A stretch of DNA of 64,000 nt from Microbacterium sp. RU1D (GTDB lineage Bacteria > Actinomycetota > Actinomycetes > Actinomycetales > Microbacteriaceae), in NCBI RefSeq assembly GCF_900156435.1, contig NZ_FTPQ01000001.1, positions 496,001-560,000 on the forward strand, given 5' to 3'. The notes under the pieces were generated by a model that searched no databases, was not told where the DNA came from, and worked only from the letters and a program-made list of their open reading frames with translations. Each line of letters opens with the position of its first letter. Position 1 is the first letter of the stretch. Shown in pieces: positions 18,866 to 28,683 of the stretch. The position numbers were made by a program, and so were the translations under genes.

Positions 18866-19189
18866 ATGACCGCCAAGGCGACGACCTCCGCGACGTTCGA
18901 GCAGGACGTCCTGCAGGCCGACGGACCCGTTCTCGTGGACTTCTGGGCCGAGTGGTGTGGACCGTGTCGCATGGTCGCCCCCGTTCTCGACGAGATCCAG
19001 AACGAGAACTCGGGCAAGATCACGATCCTCAAGCTCAACGTCGACGAGAACCCCGATCTGGCCATGAAGTACCAGATCACCTCGATCCCGGCAATGAAGG
19101 TCTTCCAGGGCGGTGAGGTCAAGACGACCATCATCGGCGCGAAGCCCAAGTACGCGCTCGAGCAGGATCTCGCTGCGTTCATCGGCTGA
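18866..19189 (+). CDS. trxA: thioredoxin
   Basis: 107 residues with the active site WCGPC (C31, C34) and the cis-proline motif SIPAM, standard length. A strong AAGGAG site lies 7 nt before the ATG at 18866; a nearer ATG at 18861 is out of frame. It is the electron donor reduced by TrxB. The operon ends at a clear hairpin right after the stop. Confidence 0.96.
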   Translation: MTAKATTSATFEQDVLQADGPVLVDFWAEWCGPCRMVAPVLDEIQNENSGKITILKLNVDENPDLAMKYQITSIPAMKVFQGGEVKTTIIGAKPKYALEQDLAAFIG

Positions 19190-19207
19190 GTTCCCCTCGC
19201 GGACGAC

Positions 19208-19240
19208 AGAGCCCCGACACTCCGGTGTCGGGGCTCTTCT
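19208..19240 (+). terminator. trxA terminator
   Basis: AGAGCCCCGACAC and GTGTCGGGGCTCT form a perfect 13-bp stem with a 4-nt TCCG loop, followed by TCT. Confidence 0.85.
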
Positions 19241-19353
19241 CATTGCGGCGCTTTGTCCTCGGTGACAAGACGGATGCCGTGTCGGCTCGAAGCGCTCCAC
19301 ATCGGCGCGTCTGCGAATGAGGTGGTTCACCCGTCAGAGGCCCTGTGTAGCGC

Positions 19354-19701
19354 TCAGGAGGCGTCGAGACGTACGCTTGCGTCCCAGCGGCGGTGCGGCT
19401 CCTCGTCGCCCAGAATGCGCCACACAGCGCGCGTGAGGGCGGGATAGTCGAGGGCGATCTGACGCAGCACCCGATAATTGCGCGCTTTGTTCGGGCGGAC
19501 ACCGCCGTTCTCGGCGATGTTCTCGGCACGGAGCGTGAGAACGACGAGCTCGTCGACGCTGGGGAGGTCTTCCATGAAGTCCCACGGGTCTTCGCCGCCG
19601 CGGAGACGCTCGTGAATCAGCACGCCCAGTTCGTCGGATGCCTCGGCGCGCAGAAGCTCGAGGCTGGCGCGACGGCGCAGGTTGTCATCGTTCGCAGTCA
19701 C
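19354..19701 (-). CDS. hypothetical protein (115 aa)
   Basis: 115 residues, mostly helical and charged, MTANDDNLRRRASLELLRAEASDELGVLIHERL onward. The GTG start at 19701 lies 6 nt after TACGCT, so the mRNA is probably leaderless. No signal peptide, membrane segment or catalytic motif is visible. It sits downstream of parAB on the same strand, with 72 nt between. The family is not recognised. Confidence 0.7.
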   Translation of the reverse strand: MTANDDNLRRRASLELLRAEASDELGVLIHERLRGGEDPWDFMEDLPSVDELVVLTLRAENIAENGGVRPNKARNYRVLRQIALDYPALTRAVWRILGDEEPHRRWDASVRLDAS

Positions 19702-19713
19702 CGTTCCAGCGTA
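19702..19713 (-). promoter_or_regulatory. -10 box of 115-aa gene, leaderless spacing
   Basis: TACGCT at 19713-19708 (minus), 6 nt before GTG 19701. Confidence 0.45.
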
Positions 19714-19773
19714 CGTCGCACCACCGACACCGGGGCGCCGAGCTGTTCGCTCCCCGCGGATGCAAAGACGCGG

Positions 19774-20739
19774 TCAGCCCGTGTATCCCTCTTCGCCGAG
19801 CGCCGCAAGGATGCGGTTCAGATCCTGAATGCTGGCAAAATCTATGCTGATCTGGCCTTTTTTTGCGTTCAGCGACACGCGGACCTTCGTGTCGAGCCGG
19901 TCACCAAGACGGTCGGCCACGTCGTCGAGACCGCTCCGGCGGGAGCCGGCCGTGGGTTTCTGTCGAACGGGGGCCACGCCGGGCATCTTGGCCGCAGCCT
20001 CCGCCGCGCGAACCGACAGGTCCTCGTTGACGATCTTGTCGGCGAGCTTCTGCATCTCCTTCGCATCGTCGAGGGAGAGGATCGCGCGGGCGTGACCGGC
20101 GCTCAGCACGCCTGCCGCCACCCGCTGCTGGACGGGCACGGGCAGCTTCAGCAGACGGATGGTGTTGCTGATCTGCGGACGGGAGCGTCCGATGCGCGTC
20201 GCCAGCTCCTCCTGGGTGATGCCGAAATCCTCCAGCAGCTGCTGGTAGGCCGACGCCTCCTCCAGGGGATTGAGCTGCGAGCGGTGCAGGTTCTCCAGCA
20301 GGGCGTCCCGCAGAAGATACTCATCGTCCGTCTCCCGCACGACGGCAGGGATGGTGTCCAAGCCGGCCTCGCGCGAGGCGCGCGTCCGCCGCTCGCCCAT
20401 GATGAGCTCGAACGTGCCGTCGCCCTTATCGCGCACGACGACCGGCTGCAGCACTCCGAACTCCCGCACGGAGTGGATGAGCTCAGCCAGATCGTCCGGG
20501 TCGAAGTGGGTGCGCGGCTGCCGCGGGTTCGGCACGATCGACTTCGGGTCGATGTGGACGAGACGTGCGCCCGGTACGCTCACCAGCGCGTCGGCCGCCG
20601 GGACGGATGCCGCGGGGGAGTCACTCTTCGTCCCGTTGTTCCCCTCCGGGAAGAACACGTCGACCGGGCGAGCCTCCGAGGGTTCCGCCGTGGGGATGAG
20701 GGCGCCGATACCGCGACCCAGTCCGGTCCTCTTCGCCAT
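19774..20739 (-). CDS. parB: chromosome partitioning protein ParB
   Basis: 321 residues: MAKRTGLGRGIGALIPT N-terminus, the CTPase/ParB box PNPRQPRTHF and GERRTRASREAG (about 65-140), the helix-turn-helix ATRIGRSRPQISNTIRLLKLP that reads parS, and a C-terminal dimerisation domain. It binds parS, spreads as a CTP-dependent clamp and works with ParA in origin segregation. Its ATG shares one nucleotide with the parA stop (TGATG), so it is coupled. Several parS sites lie within 6 kb. Confidence 0.96.
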   Translation of the reverse strand: MAKRTGLGRGIGALIPTAEPSEARPVDVFFPEGNNGTKSDSPAASVPAADALVSVPGARLVHIDPKSIVPNPRQPRTHFDPDDLAELIHSVREFGVLQPVVVRDKGDGTFELIMGERRTRASREAGLDTIPAVVRETDDEYLLRDALLENLHRSQLNPLEEASAYQQLLEDFGITQEELATRIGRSRPQISNTIRLLKLPVPVQQRVAAGVLSAGHARAILSLDDAKEMQKLADKIVNEDLSVRAAEAAAKMPGVAPVRQKPTAGSRRSGLDDVADRLGDRLDTKVRVSLNAKKGQISIDFASIQDLNRILAALGEEGYTG

Positions 20740-21668
20740 CAGGAACCCTTCTTCGTGGTGTCTCGCGCAACGATCTCCACCGCGGCTTCGCGGTAGGCGA
20801 TGGCGCCCGCTGACTGGCCATCGTACGCGATGACGGTCTGACCGAAGCTCGGCGCTTCGGACACGCGGACGGAACGCGGAATGACCGTGTCCAGCACCTC
20901 ACTCGTGAAGTGAGAGCGAACCTCTTCGGCCACCTGCTGCGCGAGACGCGTGCGCCCGTCGTACATCGTGAGCAGGATCGTCGACACGTGCAATGTCGGG
21001 TTGAGGTGCTTCTGGATCATCTGGACGCTCCCGAGAAGCTGACTGAGCCCCTCGAGCGCGTAGTACTCGCACTGGATCGGGATCATCACTTCGTCAGCCG
21101 CCGTGAACGCGTTGATCGTGAGAAGACCCAGCGAGGGCGGGCAGTCGATGATCACGAAGTCCAGGTGGTTGTCGTCGATCGCGAGATAATCACGAAGAGC
21201 GCCACGGAGCCGGTGCTCACGCGCCACCTGAGAAACAAGTTCGATCTCAGCGCCGGCCAGGTGGATCGTACTGGGAGCACAGAGAAGGTTCGGCGACTCC
21301 GGGCTCGTCTGGATGATATCTGCGAGGGGGAATTCGTCGATCAGCACGTCGTAGATGCTGGGCGTCTCCGCGTTGTGTGCGACACCAAGAGCGGTCGACG
21401 CATTCCCCTGGGGGTCGAGGTCGATGACGAGCACTCGCGCGCCGACGGATGCGAGGGCGGCGGCGACGTTCACAGCAGTGGTCGTCTTCCCGACGCCACC
21501 CTTCTGATTCGAGACGGTGAACACACGAGTACGACCCGACAGTTCCACCTTCGCGGCTTCCAGCGCGCGACGACGAGCAGACAGGTCAGCAATCTCGCGA
21601 GCGATGGGGGAGTCGTCGAGCGAGAATGACGACGCAGATGCCTCACCGGACTGTTTCACGTGAAACAC
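20739..21668 (-). CDS. parA: chromosome partitioning ATPase ParA
   Basis: 309 residues with the deviant Walker A NQKGGVGKTTTAVNVA (about 54-69), switch DLDPQGNAST and Walker B VIIDCPPSLG. It moves ParB-parS complexes on the nucleoid. A perfect parS lies across the start and encodes FHVK. Two in-frame GTG starts are possible: 21668 is only about 2 nt from the GGAGAGG site, while 21659 has normal spacing and may be the real start. TAGACT at 21697-21692 is a likely -10. Confidence 0.96.
   Translation of the reverse strand: MFHVKQSGEASASSFSLDDSPIAREIADLSARRRALEAAKVELSGRTRVFTVSNQKGGVGKTTTAVNVAAALASVGARVLVIDLDPQGNASTALGVAHNAETPSIYDVLIDEFPLADIIQTSPESPNLLCAPSTIHLAGAEIELVSQVAREHRLRGALRDYLAIDDNHLDFVIIDCPPSLGLLTINAFTAADEVMIPIQCEYYALEGLSQLLGSVQMIQKHLNPTLHVSTILLTMYDGRTRLAQQVAEEVRSHFTSEVLDTVIPRSVRVSEAPSFGQTVIAYDGQSAGAIAYREAAVEIVARDTTKKGS
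21652..21667. other. parS site 1 (perfect)
   Basis: TGTTTCACGTGAAACA, the 16-bp palindromic parS consensus, overlapping the first codons of parA. Confidence 0.95.
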
Positions 21669-22838
21669 ACCTCTCCGTCGCGAACTCGCCCAGTCTACCT
21701 GCGCGGTGCGACATCCACGTGGCTATGAACACGATGGTGAGGACGCAGTGGGATCAAGGTTGTGGGTTCTGGTAGTGACGACACGTTTCATCAACGGGCC
21801 TGAAAGGCGACAGCCGCGCGGAGCCCTCGACCAGCAGCGGCTACTCGTCGCGGACGCGACTTTGCAGCGGTAATGGCCGAGCCACGGGTCCACGGTCATC
21901 GCAATCGCCCGCACCCTCGCCGACAGGGCACGGAGCGGGGCACATAACGGCACGCACTCGTTCTGGGTTCAGTGCGCCCTGTCGCTGCAATCGCATTACT
22001 CAAGAGCACTGCCCAAGCGGGCGCCACGTGCTGCATGCCGTGATCGGACAATATGCACCGCTATCAACGGACCGCGCGGAATAGCCGGCGTACGCCGATG
22101 AATCTCCGCTCCCGCTTCGGCACATTTCCTCCTTACGCGGGTGGAGAGATCCCCGTCGGATTTCGCGTTCGAGAGAAGTCCGCGCATCGAGATTTCACCG
22201 ATGCTCCACCGAGTACCACCGCCGCCATTCCGGAATCACCCCGCGGCAGCTCACCCGAACGGTGGCGGTATCAAACCGGCACTGCTCGTGCTTCAGCGCG
22301 GCCCGGCCGCCGGAGGCGAGCGGAGGCCGACGTCGCCAGTCCGCGACCTTAACCCGCCGTCCGTCTGGATCCGATCCGCAAAGAGATTAGCCCACCTCCT
22401 TCCTGCACCCCGTTCGGTATCGCGCATCTGACGCCGCCCGCTCGTTGTGCGGAGCGATTGAGAAGTCGCTGAGAAGCATCAAGACGCTTTCGTCGGATGC
22501 CACGCCGCAACCCCACGGGAACCGATCGCCTTATCAGCGGTCAACAACAAAATCAGGGACCGTCTCGGAACTCAACTCGGTAGTGTGTCTGCCTTCGCGC
22601 GCTGGCAAGATGAGGCGTTCGTATGGCCGACGGCGGTGCAGCGACACGGCGGAGCAGTGATTCGAGGACAGGGTGGCATCCGGTGACCAGTCGCAGCAAG
22701 ACGCCGGAAAAGAGCGATGGGCGCTGATCGAGTCTGAGTCGACAATGTCGGCGGATGCGCGTTGCACCCGGAGACCTTAGGGGATAGGTGACTCTCGCCC
22801 AGAGAATCCGTCACCGACGTGACGATCGTCGGTTCTGA

Positions 22839-22854
22839 TGTTTCACGTGAAACG
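22839..22854. other. parS site 2
   Basis: TGTTTCACGTGAAACG: perfect 14-bp core, intergenic. Confidence 0.92.
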
Positions 22855-23139
22855 GAAGGGTTGCCAAACGCAGCTCTTACGGTACGCGCTCACACCTCGC
22901 CCGTAGACGACCACGCTGAGTCAAGGGCTACGCCCGCGCCGGTTTCGCCTGGGCTTGGCGGGAAGGTTTGGTCGAACGTCGATGGTCCTTTGACCGGCGA
23001 GCTCACGCGTCCCGCCGGGCTGCGCCCGTGAGCGGCGGGATGAACGCCCGTCTAGACGTGTCGCATCGAAAATTCCAATCACGACGGTGCGCAGCCATCC
23101 ACGGTCTTGGATTATGAAACGCCGCGTGAGCCGGTGAGG

Positions 23140-23155
23140 CGTTTCACGTGAAACA
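23140..23155. other. parS site 3
   Basis: CGTTTCACGTGAAACA: perfect 14-bp core, intergenic. Confidence 0.92.
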
Positions 23156-23429
23156 TCGCGAGCCGGACCCCACTAATGCGCCGTTAGTGTGCCTTCTAAG
23201 AGACACCGCCGCCGCCCGGGAGCAGCTCGTCTTCCCGACGAATGGGCCCGCTTCAACGGGCGCGTTGCGCGCGACGCGTGGGCGGAGCGGGACGTTGCTC
23301 ACGTCCTGGCCAACCGATGATTCATGGGGTGACGTGCGTGCTGCCGACTGACGGAAGTAGGGCGAGATACGTGCGGTCGGTTCCCGAAATGCGCAGCCTT
23401 CATGCTCAACTGCCACTCCGCCGCGGGGA

Positions 23430-23443
23430 GTTGCACGTGAAAC
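23430..23443. other. parS-like site 4 (one mismatch)
   Basis: GTTGCACGTGAAAC: one change in the left half-site; right half intact. About 290 bp from site 3. Confidence 0.6.
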
Positions 23444-24132
23444 ATCGGCACTTCGACCGTATGGATCCGTCCTCATTCCGACCGATCGGTTGGCGGGCTA
23501 GCTGGAGCCTGACAGGGGCCCACCTCCCGCGCGGCCGGCCCGGAAGCGACTTCCACGAAACACCTGGGTCCAGCCGATGCGCGCTACCCGACCGCCGTGC
23601 GGTTTCGCTGCCGCGCTCGCGCGCGTTCAACCGGAGGTTGCGGAAACGCGGCCCGCGGAACGAACTCTTCAGGTTGTCACAAGATCCGGCAGCAGCTCCA
23701 TTGCCAGAGAGCGATCGTATCGCGCGGTCTTCTGGCGGGGACCAAGACCACAACGATTCACTTTCACAGCCTGCGGCGGACCGGACATTCCAAACCGCAT
23801 GAACGGCCGCACTCAGACAACGCACACGATGGATTTGTCGCATCTCCGGGCGATCAAGGAGGCGAAGTCTGCGACACGCCTCAGCGCTGCCACGACGCAC
23901 CGCAGTCACACAATCGCGCGTCTTCGCGCGGCACGATCGCACTCGCCCAGCCGAACCCGCCTGGCGCCAACTCACCGGCCGTCACCGGGAATGGTGGTCT
24001 GTTCGTTGCGTGCCTGACGTGTACCATCGAGCTGTGGCACAGCGCGGATCCGGTCGTGTGCGAAGCGCCCCGCGAAGCATTGCGCGTAAGCGATACGAGC
24101 CGGCTCCCTCTCTATTCGCCAGCCGCGCGATG

Positions 24133-24146
24133 GTGTCACGTGAAAC
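24133..24146. other. parS-like site 5 (one mismatch)
   Basis: GTGTCACGTGAAAC: one change in the left half-site. It is 79 bp from perfect site 6. Confidence 0.6.
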
Positions 24147-24210
24147 ATGTCGTGCCCGAGCACGGCCGCCGAGCCTCCCCGGAGCGAGCGAGGTAAGGCC
24201 CGATTCCCGA

Positions 24211-24226
24211 CGTTTCACGTGAAACA
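24211..24226. other. parS site 6
   Basis: CGTTTCACGTGAAACA: perfect 14-bp core. Confidence 0.92.
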
Positions 24227-25565
24227 CATCCCAACCGACGAGTGGGGAACCCGTCAGCGACGGACAGTGCGGCATTCGAGCGATTCCAGCGAATCCCACG
24301 CCGTGAGGTCCAGCCGGCCCCGTATGCCCCGAAGCCCTGTAGGAACGGCGCGGGCCTCTGCGGCGACCCTACGCACAACCGCGCCGGATCTCTGATCGGG
24401 GTGGCCGACCGCACCTACGCGAAGTCATCGCGGCCGTCGACGCAGCCCCGCGTTATGACCACGGGAGCCACCCACCTGCAACGAGAAATCACAGGCAGTC
24501 CGACGAGACCAGGTCGAGGCGCAACTCCGTCGCCTACCCGGGCGCGCACGGCGCAGCCCGCGGGTCCGGGGGAGGGTCTTCGCACCCCAGCGACAACGCT
24601 GGCGCCGCATCCTTTCAGGGAGAGGCTGTCGCCGCAAATGAGTGGATGAGAGTCGCCGCCGTACGCTGCGATGTTCCCTGTAGTACGAGGCTCACCCACT
24701 TTCTCTCTACCGCCCGCGAACACGGCGGCCCGGGCGACACAGAACGCGGCCCAACCGCCCGGCACCACAGCGCCGGTGCGCGGCTCGCGTAAGAATCCAG
24801 AAGCAGGCGCGGGCGTCAGTGCGTGTGCCTGTGTCACTCGCCACGGACACTGCGTCGACAAAGGCGCCGCGTGAAGTCATCGCTCCTGACGAGAATGCTT
24901 CACCGACGAGCGGCATCGGCGCCGCAGACATGGCCGTCCAGCGCCTCGAAGACCATCGGCCAACTAGACTTGGCGCAAGGACGACAGAGGACCCCTCAGA
25001 ACCCCCGGCATCTGCACGCTTGCTCGCCGCCCAACGCGTCGGACCCTCGCCCGGCGTTGGCATTTGGCGGCCCGTGACGTCGTGTCTCTCCTGACCATCA
25101 CCATCCTCGACGAGCGACCCTCGTTCTCGAGCCCCGTCAGTCGTTCATCAGGCTCCGACCTCAGCGTCGTATCGATCGGCTTGCTCCGAAGTCAACGCAC
25201 TCGTCGCCCCTGACACTCGGCAGGCGGCTGGCGTTCGCAGAAACGGAGGACTGACGACGCGCAAGACCCCATGACGCAGGCTGCATAAGAACCGAAGGGC
25301 CACGGTGAAGGCACGCGAGGAGTTGTCCGCTCGGTGAGATAGACCGGCAGTGGCGCGAGCACCTTCTCTCCATGAGATCCAGAGAGATGTCCTAGGCGAC
25401 GGCACAGGCGCATGCAGCTCGACCCCTACGGCGTCAGTGATGAACCCCCGCGAGATGATTCAGCGTGAACCCCGACCGCCACCTCCACCTCGATCCCGGC
25501 GCCAAAAACGGCTACAGCGCCTCTCATCTCACTCCGCCGCTCACCGCTCACGAGCCATCGAGTTG

Positions 25566-25581
25566 CGTTTCACGTGAAACA
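25566..25581. other. parS site 7
   Basis: CGTTTCACGTGAAACA: perfect 14-bp core, the site nearest to rsmG. Confidence 0.92.
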
Positions 25582-26450
25582 TGAAGCAATGCCCGCAGTC
25601 GCCGCGCCCCTCATGCGGAGCCGCCGGAATTCACCATGGACGGAGGACGCACCAAGCGCAGGGGGCATCGGAGCGAGCGGCCACCGTGCCCGCATCACCC
25701 GTCCACCCATCCGGTGACGTCGTCGATCCGGGAGCGACACATGTATCGGAGCCGAAGATCGAGGAGGCTCCCCACCCGGACGTCCGCGACGCCTCAAACG
25801 CCGAACCGTCATCGGCGGGAGCAATGGCCGCGATCTCCGCACCTCGAGCGCTGTCATGCGCGAGCCGTAGACGTCGTCCAGGGGAGCGGGGGAGGGGGTC
25901 GCCCATCACCCACCCGCAGACCACCAACGTCTCCGAAGCAGCCACTACGGCCATACCCGACGCACACTGATGGCCGAGACGCCCGCTCGCCGTACCTCGG
26001 TTCACTGATCACTCGAAGCCCGGCTGCTCCCGACCGTGCCGCCGTCACCGCCAGCGTCCCGCTCACGCCCGAAGGCACACCATTACGATCCCCGCGTATC
26101 TACGCGGAATCGAGACTTCTGCTCCCGATCCTGAGTCGACACGCCTCGACCGTCGGTCTGCCACCGCGGTGGGCGAAGCAACCACAGATCCATTCTGTAA
26201 CCTCACTGCGGTCCCGGAGCGAGCAGCCATCCCGGCCTCGACACCCCCGCACGCAGATGCGCCTGCTCGGATACGGTGCCTTCTCGCTCCGCTATCGGAT
26301 GGCGAGGACGCCCCACCCGTTGCACACGTGGCAGACCACGAACCTCCGTCAGACATCCGACAGAGAACGAACGCACGCCAGCATCTCGTCATCCGAGCCG
26401 GAACCGGTAGAAAAAGCCTGATCAAGCCAAAAAACGGCAAAGATTACACG

Positions 26451-27080
26451 TCATCGGGACACCGTTGCGACAAAGACGCGGGTCGGCTCGTCGAGCACAC
26501 CTTCGCCGACGACCTCGATCGACACGTCGTGCAGACCGAACTTCCGCACCTGCTTCGCGGCCGCGTCGAGCTCGGCTCCCACATTGGCGCCCTTCAGGAA
26601 CACCAGACGGCCCTGCGGTCGCACCAGCGGCGCCGTGAACGGGAGGAGCGTGCGCAGAGCGCTCACCGCGCGAGCGGTAGCGACATCGAAGACGCGACCT
26701 CCTGTCCACTCCTCACCGCGCATCCGCTCCACGGTGACGTTGGAGAGCGACAACTCCTCCACCTGCTCCGAAAGCCAGACCGTGCGACGCTCCATGGGCT
26801 CGATGAGCGTCCACTCGACATCCGGACGGGCGATCGCCAGCACGAGGCCGGGCAGACCCGCTCCGGATCCCACGTCGACCGCACGGCCGTGGAAGTAGGG
26901 GGCCGCGATCGCACTGTTCAGAATGTGACGAGTCCACAGCCGTGGCACTTCGAGGGGTCCGATCAACCCGCGTTCTTCGCCGTGGCGCGCCAGATTCTCG
27001 GTGAAGAGCCGGGCGCGCTCGAGGTTCTCACCGAAAAGCGACTCGGCGACGGCCGGCTCTGCTTCGAGCTGTTCCGGCAT
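26451..27080 (-). CDS. rsmG: 16S rRNA (guanine-N7) methyltransferase RsmG/GidB
   Basis: 209 residues. The SAM-binding motif DVGSGAGLPGLVLAIARPD lies at about 71-89, preceded by the conserved RHILNSAIAAPYF segment. It methylates a guanine in the decoding-region helix of 16S rRNA. It is last in the rpmH-rnpA-yidD-yidC-jag-rsmG gene series, 8 nt after jag. In related genomes parA normally follows directly; here 4.8 kb intervene. A weak hairpin followed by T residues at about 26410-26425 may end the transcript. Confidence 0.95.
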   Translation of the reverse strand: MPEQLEAEPAVAESLFGENLERARLFTENLARHGEERGLIGPLEVPRLWTRHILNSAIAAPYFHGRAVDVGSGAGLPGLVLAIARPDVEWTLIEPMERRTVWLSEQVEELSLSNVTVERMRGEEWTGGRVFDVATARAVSALRTLLPFTAPLVRPQGRLVFLKGANVGAELDAAAKQVRKFGLHDVSIEVVGEGVLDEPTRVFVATVSR

Positions 27081-27088
27081 CTCGAACC

Positions 27089-27592
27089 TCAGCCGCGACG
27101 AAGCACGGTGTGACGGTCAGCACCTTCGCCGAACGACTCGGAGGAGTATCCCCGGTCAGCCGCGATGTCGTGAACGAGCTTGCGCTCGTAGCTCGACATC
27201 GCGGGAAGCGACGCCTGCGAGGCGCCCTCGTCGAGGCGAGCGATGGCCCGGTCGACGAGGTTCTCGAGCTGACGCTGTCGCGCGTCCCGAGAGCCCCCGA
27301 TGTCGAGGATGAGCCGCGAGAAACGGCCCGTCGAGTTCTGCACGGCAAGCCGCGTGAGCTCCTGCAGCGCCTGCACCGTGTCAGGGTGCGACAGGCTTCC
27401 CAGCGCGGCGGCATCTTCGGCTTCGACGGATACGTACGCTCGGCCCGCGCGCACATCCATCGCCAGGTCTCCGTCGATATCGGCGATGTCGAGCAAGCCC
27501 TCGAGGTAGTCGGCGGCGATGTCGCCTTCCTGCTCGAGCTGCTCCTCGGTGGCGGCGGTCTGGTCGGGGGCGATCTGATCGGACGTCGTCAT
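27089..27592 (-). CDS. jag: KH/R3H RNA-binding protein Jag (KhpB)
   Basis: 167 residues. An acidic N-terminal stretch is followed by a KH-like domain (about 30-95) and a C-terminal R3H domain (SYERKLVHDIAADRGYSSESFGEGADRHTVLR). It binds RNA in the cytoplasm and in other bacteria acts with KhpA in cell-shape control. It lacks the Jag-N domain of firmicute proteins, as is usual in actinobacteria. It lies 15 nt after yidC and 8 nt before rsmG. Confidence 0.9.
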   Translation of the reverse strand: MTTSDQIAPDQTAATEEQLEQEGDIAADYLEGLLDIADIDGDLAMDVRAGRAYVSVEAEDAAALGSLSHPDTVQALQELTRLAVQNSTGRFSRLILDIGGSRDARQRQLENLVDRAIARLDEGASQASLPAMSSYERKLVHDIAADRGYSSESFGEGADRHTVLRRG

Positions 27593-27607
27593 CGTGATCT
27601 CCGGATG

Positions 27608-28681
27608 TCAGGAAGCGGGGGAGGAGCCGGGGCGGCCGGCGGTCCCACCCGCGGCACCGGTGTTCTTGGTGGATTGCTGCTTCTTGGCGCGCTGCTTACC
27701 CACCGGTTGCTGGCGCTTGGGCGCCGCGGCACGGGCGCGCTCGGCCTCCTCGAGGAGACGCTGCTGTTCGGCCTCGTACTTCTCGATCGGGATGACTTTG
27801 CCGGTGGAGTCGATGGCCTTGCCCTTGCGCGAGAGGCGCTCCTCGCGCGCCTTGGCGGCATCCGAACCGGGCGTGGGCATCTCGCGGATGACGACGAACT
27901 GCTGCACCATCGTCCACAGGTTGCTGACGAACCAGTAGATGACGACACCGAGCGGGAAGAAGACACCGGAGAAGATGAACGCCAGCGGAAGGATGTAGAG
28001 CATGATCTTCTGCATCTGGTACGCCTGACCCGTCTTGGCCTCCGGCGACAGGTTCTTCGAGATGATCTGCAGCTGCGTGAAGAACTGCGAACCGATCATC
28101 AGCACCACGAGCGTCAGCAGGATGGCGACGGTCACCTGACCGTCGGGCTGGCTCCACGCGGTCACGAGGTTCACGTGCATGGATGCCACGTCGAACAGGC
28201 GCGCGTCGTAGAACTCGGTGGTGAGCTCGGGCGTCAGCAGACCCACACCGCCGACTCCGCTCGCCGCGTGCTTCGACACGTCGTTCAGAACGCTGAAGAG
28301 AGCGAAGAAGATCGGCATCTGCACCAGCAGTGGAAGGCAGCTGGACACGGGGGTGGTGCCGTGCTTCTTGTAGAGCGCCATCGTCTCGCGGCTCATCGCT
28401 TCTCGCGAGAGCTGATCGCGCTTGCCCCGGTACTTCTCCTGCACCTTGCGGAGCTCGGGGGCGATCTCCATCATCTTGCGCTGGCTCTTGATCTGCTTCA
28501 CGAAGAGCGGGATCAGCGCTGCGCGGACGATGAGCACCAGGCCGATGATCGACAGCACCCACGTCAGACCTGCTGCCGGAGGCATGCCGAGCGCCGTGAA
28601 CAGCGCGTGCCAGCCCACCAGCACGAGCTCGACCGCCCATTTCAGCGGCCAGAGGATGGTCCCAATGAGATCGAATTGCAC
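27608..28681 (-). CDS. yidC: membrane protein insertase YidC
   Basis: 357 residues from GTG 28681, which opens 2 nt after the yidD stop. The 60HKD/OxaA core has hydrophobic segments near 15-55, 95-120, 165-190 and 215-235. The C-terminal tail is Lys/Arg/Gln-rich (KRQQPVGKQRAKKQQ), as in actinobacterial YidC, probably contacting ribosomes. It inserts membrane proteins with or without SecYEG. The long open frame continuing upstream is antisense noise. Confidence 0.95.
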   Translation of the reverse strand: MQFDLIGTILWPLKWAVELVLVGWHALFTALGMPPAAGLTWVLSIIGLVLIVRAALIPLFVKQIKSQRKMMEIAPELRKVQEKYRGKRDQLSREAMSRETMALYKKHGTTPVSSCLPLLVQMPIFFALFSVLNDVSKHAASGVGGVGLLTPELTTEFYDARLFDVASMHVNLVTAWSQPDGQVTVAILLTLVVLMIGSQFFTQLQIISKNLSPEAKTGQAYQMQKIMLYILPLAFIFSGVFFPLGVVIYWFVSNLWTMVQQFVVIREMPTPGSDAAKAREERLSRKGKAIDSTGKVIPIEKYEAEQQRLLEEAERARAAAPKRQQPVGKQRAKKQQSTKNTGAAGGTAGRPGSSPAS

Positions 28682-28683
28682 GA

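Larger units (their letters stand above)
21669..26450. other. 4.8 kb gene-free, parS-rich region between parA and rsmG
   Basis: No open frame here has the codon pattern, start signal or recognisable motif of a gene; the longest (25636-26421 plus) is Arg/Pro/Ser-rich noise. Base composition is visibly lower in GC (about 55-63% in lines I counted) than the roughly 70% of neighbouring genes. It contains four perfect-core parS sites plus two with one mismatch, and one GC-rich nested inverted repeat near 23001-23039 (GCTCACG/CGTGAGC and CCCGCCG/CGGCGGG). I see no RNA gene, transposase remnant or direct repeat boundary. Confidence 0.75.

Noticed and set aside
25636..26421. 261-codon frame in the parS-rich gap
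   Set aside because: Arg/Pro/Ser/Thr-rich, no ribosome site or leaderless -10 at its start, no motif; composition as expected from non-coding DNA.
21669..26450. Could the gap be an inserted mobile element or prophage remnant?
   Set aside because: No transposase, integrase, terminal repeats or target duplication seen. The spaced parS sites argue for a chromosomal function.
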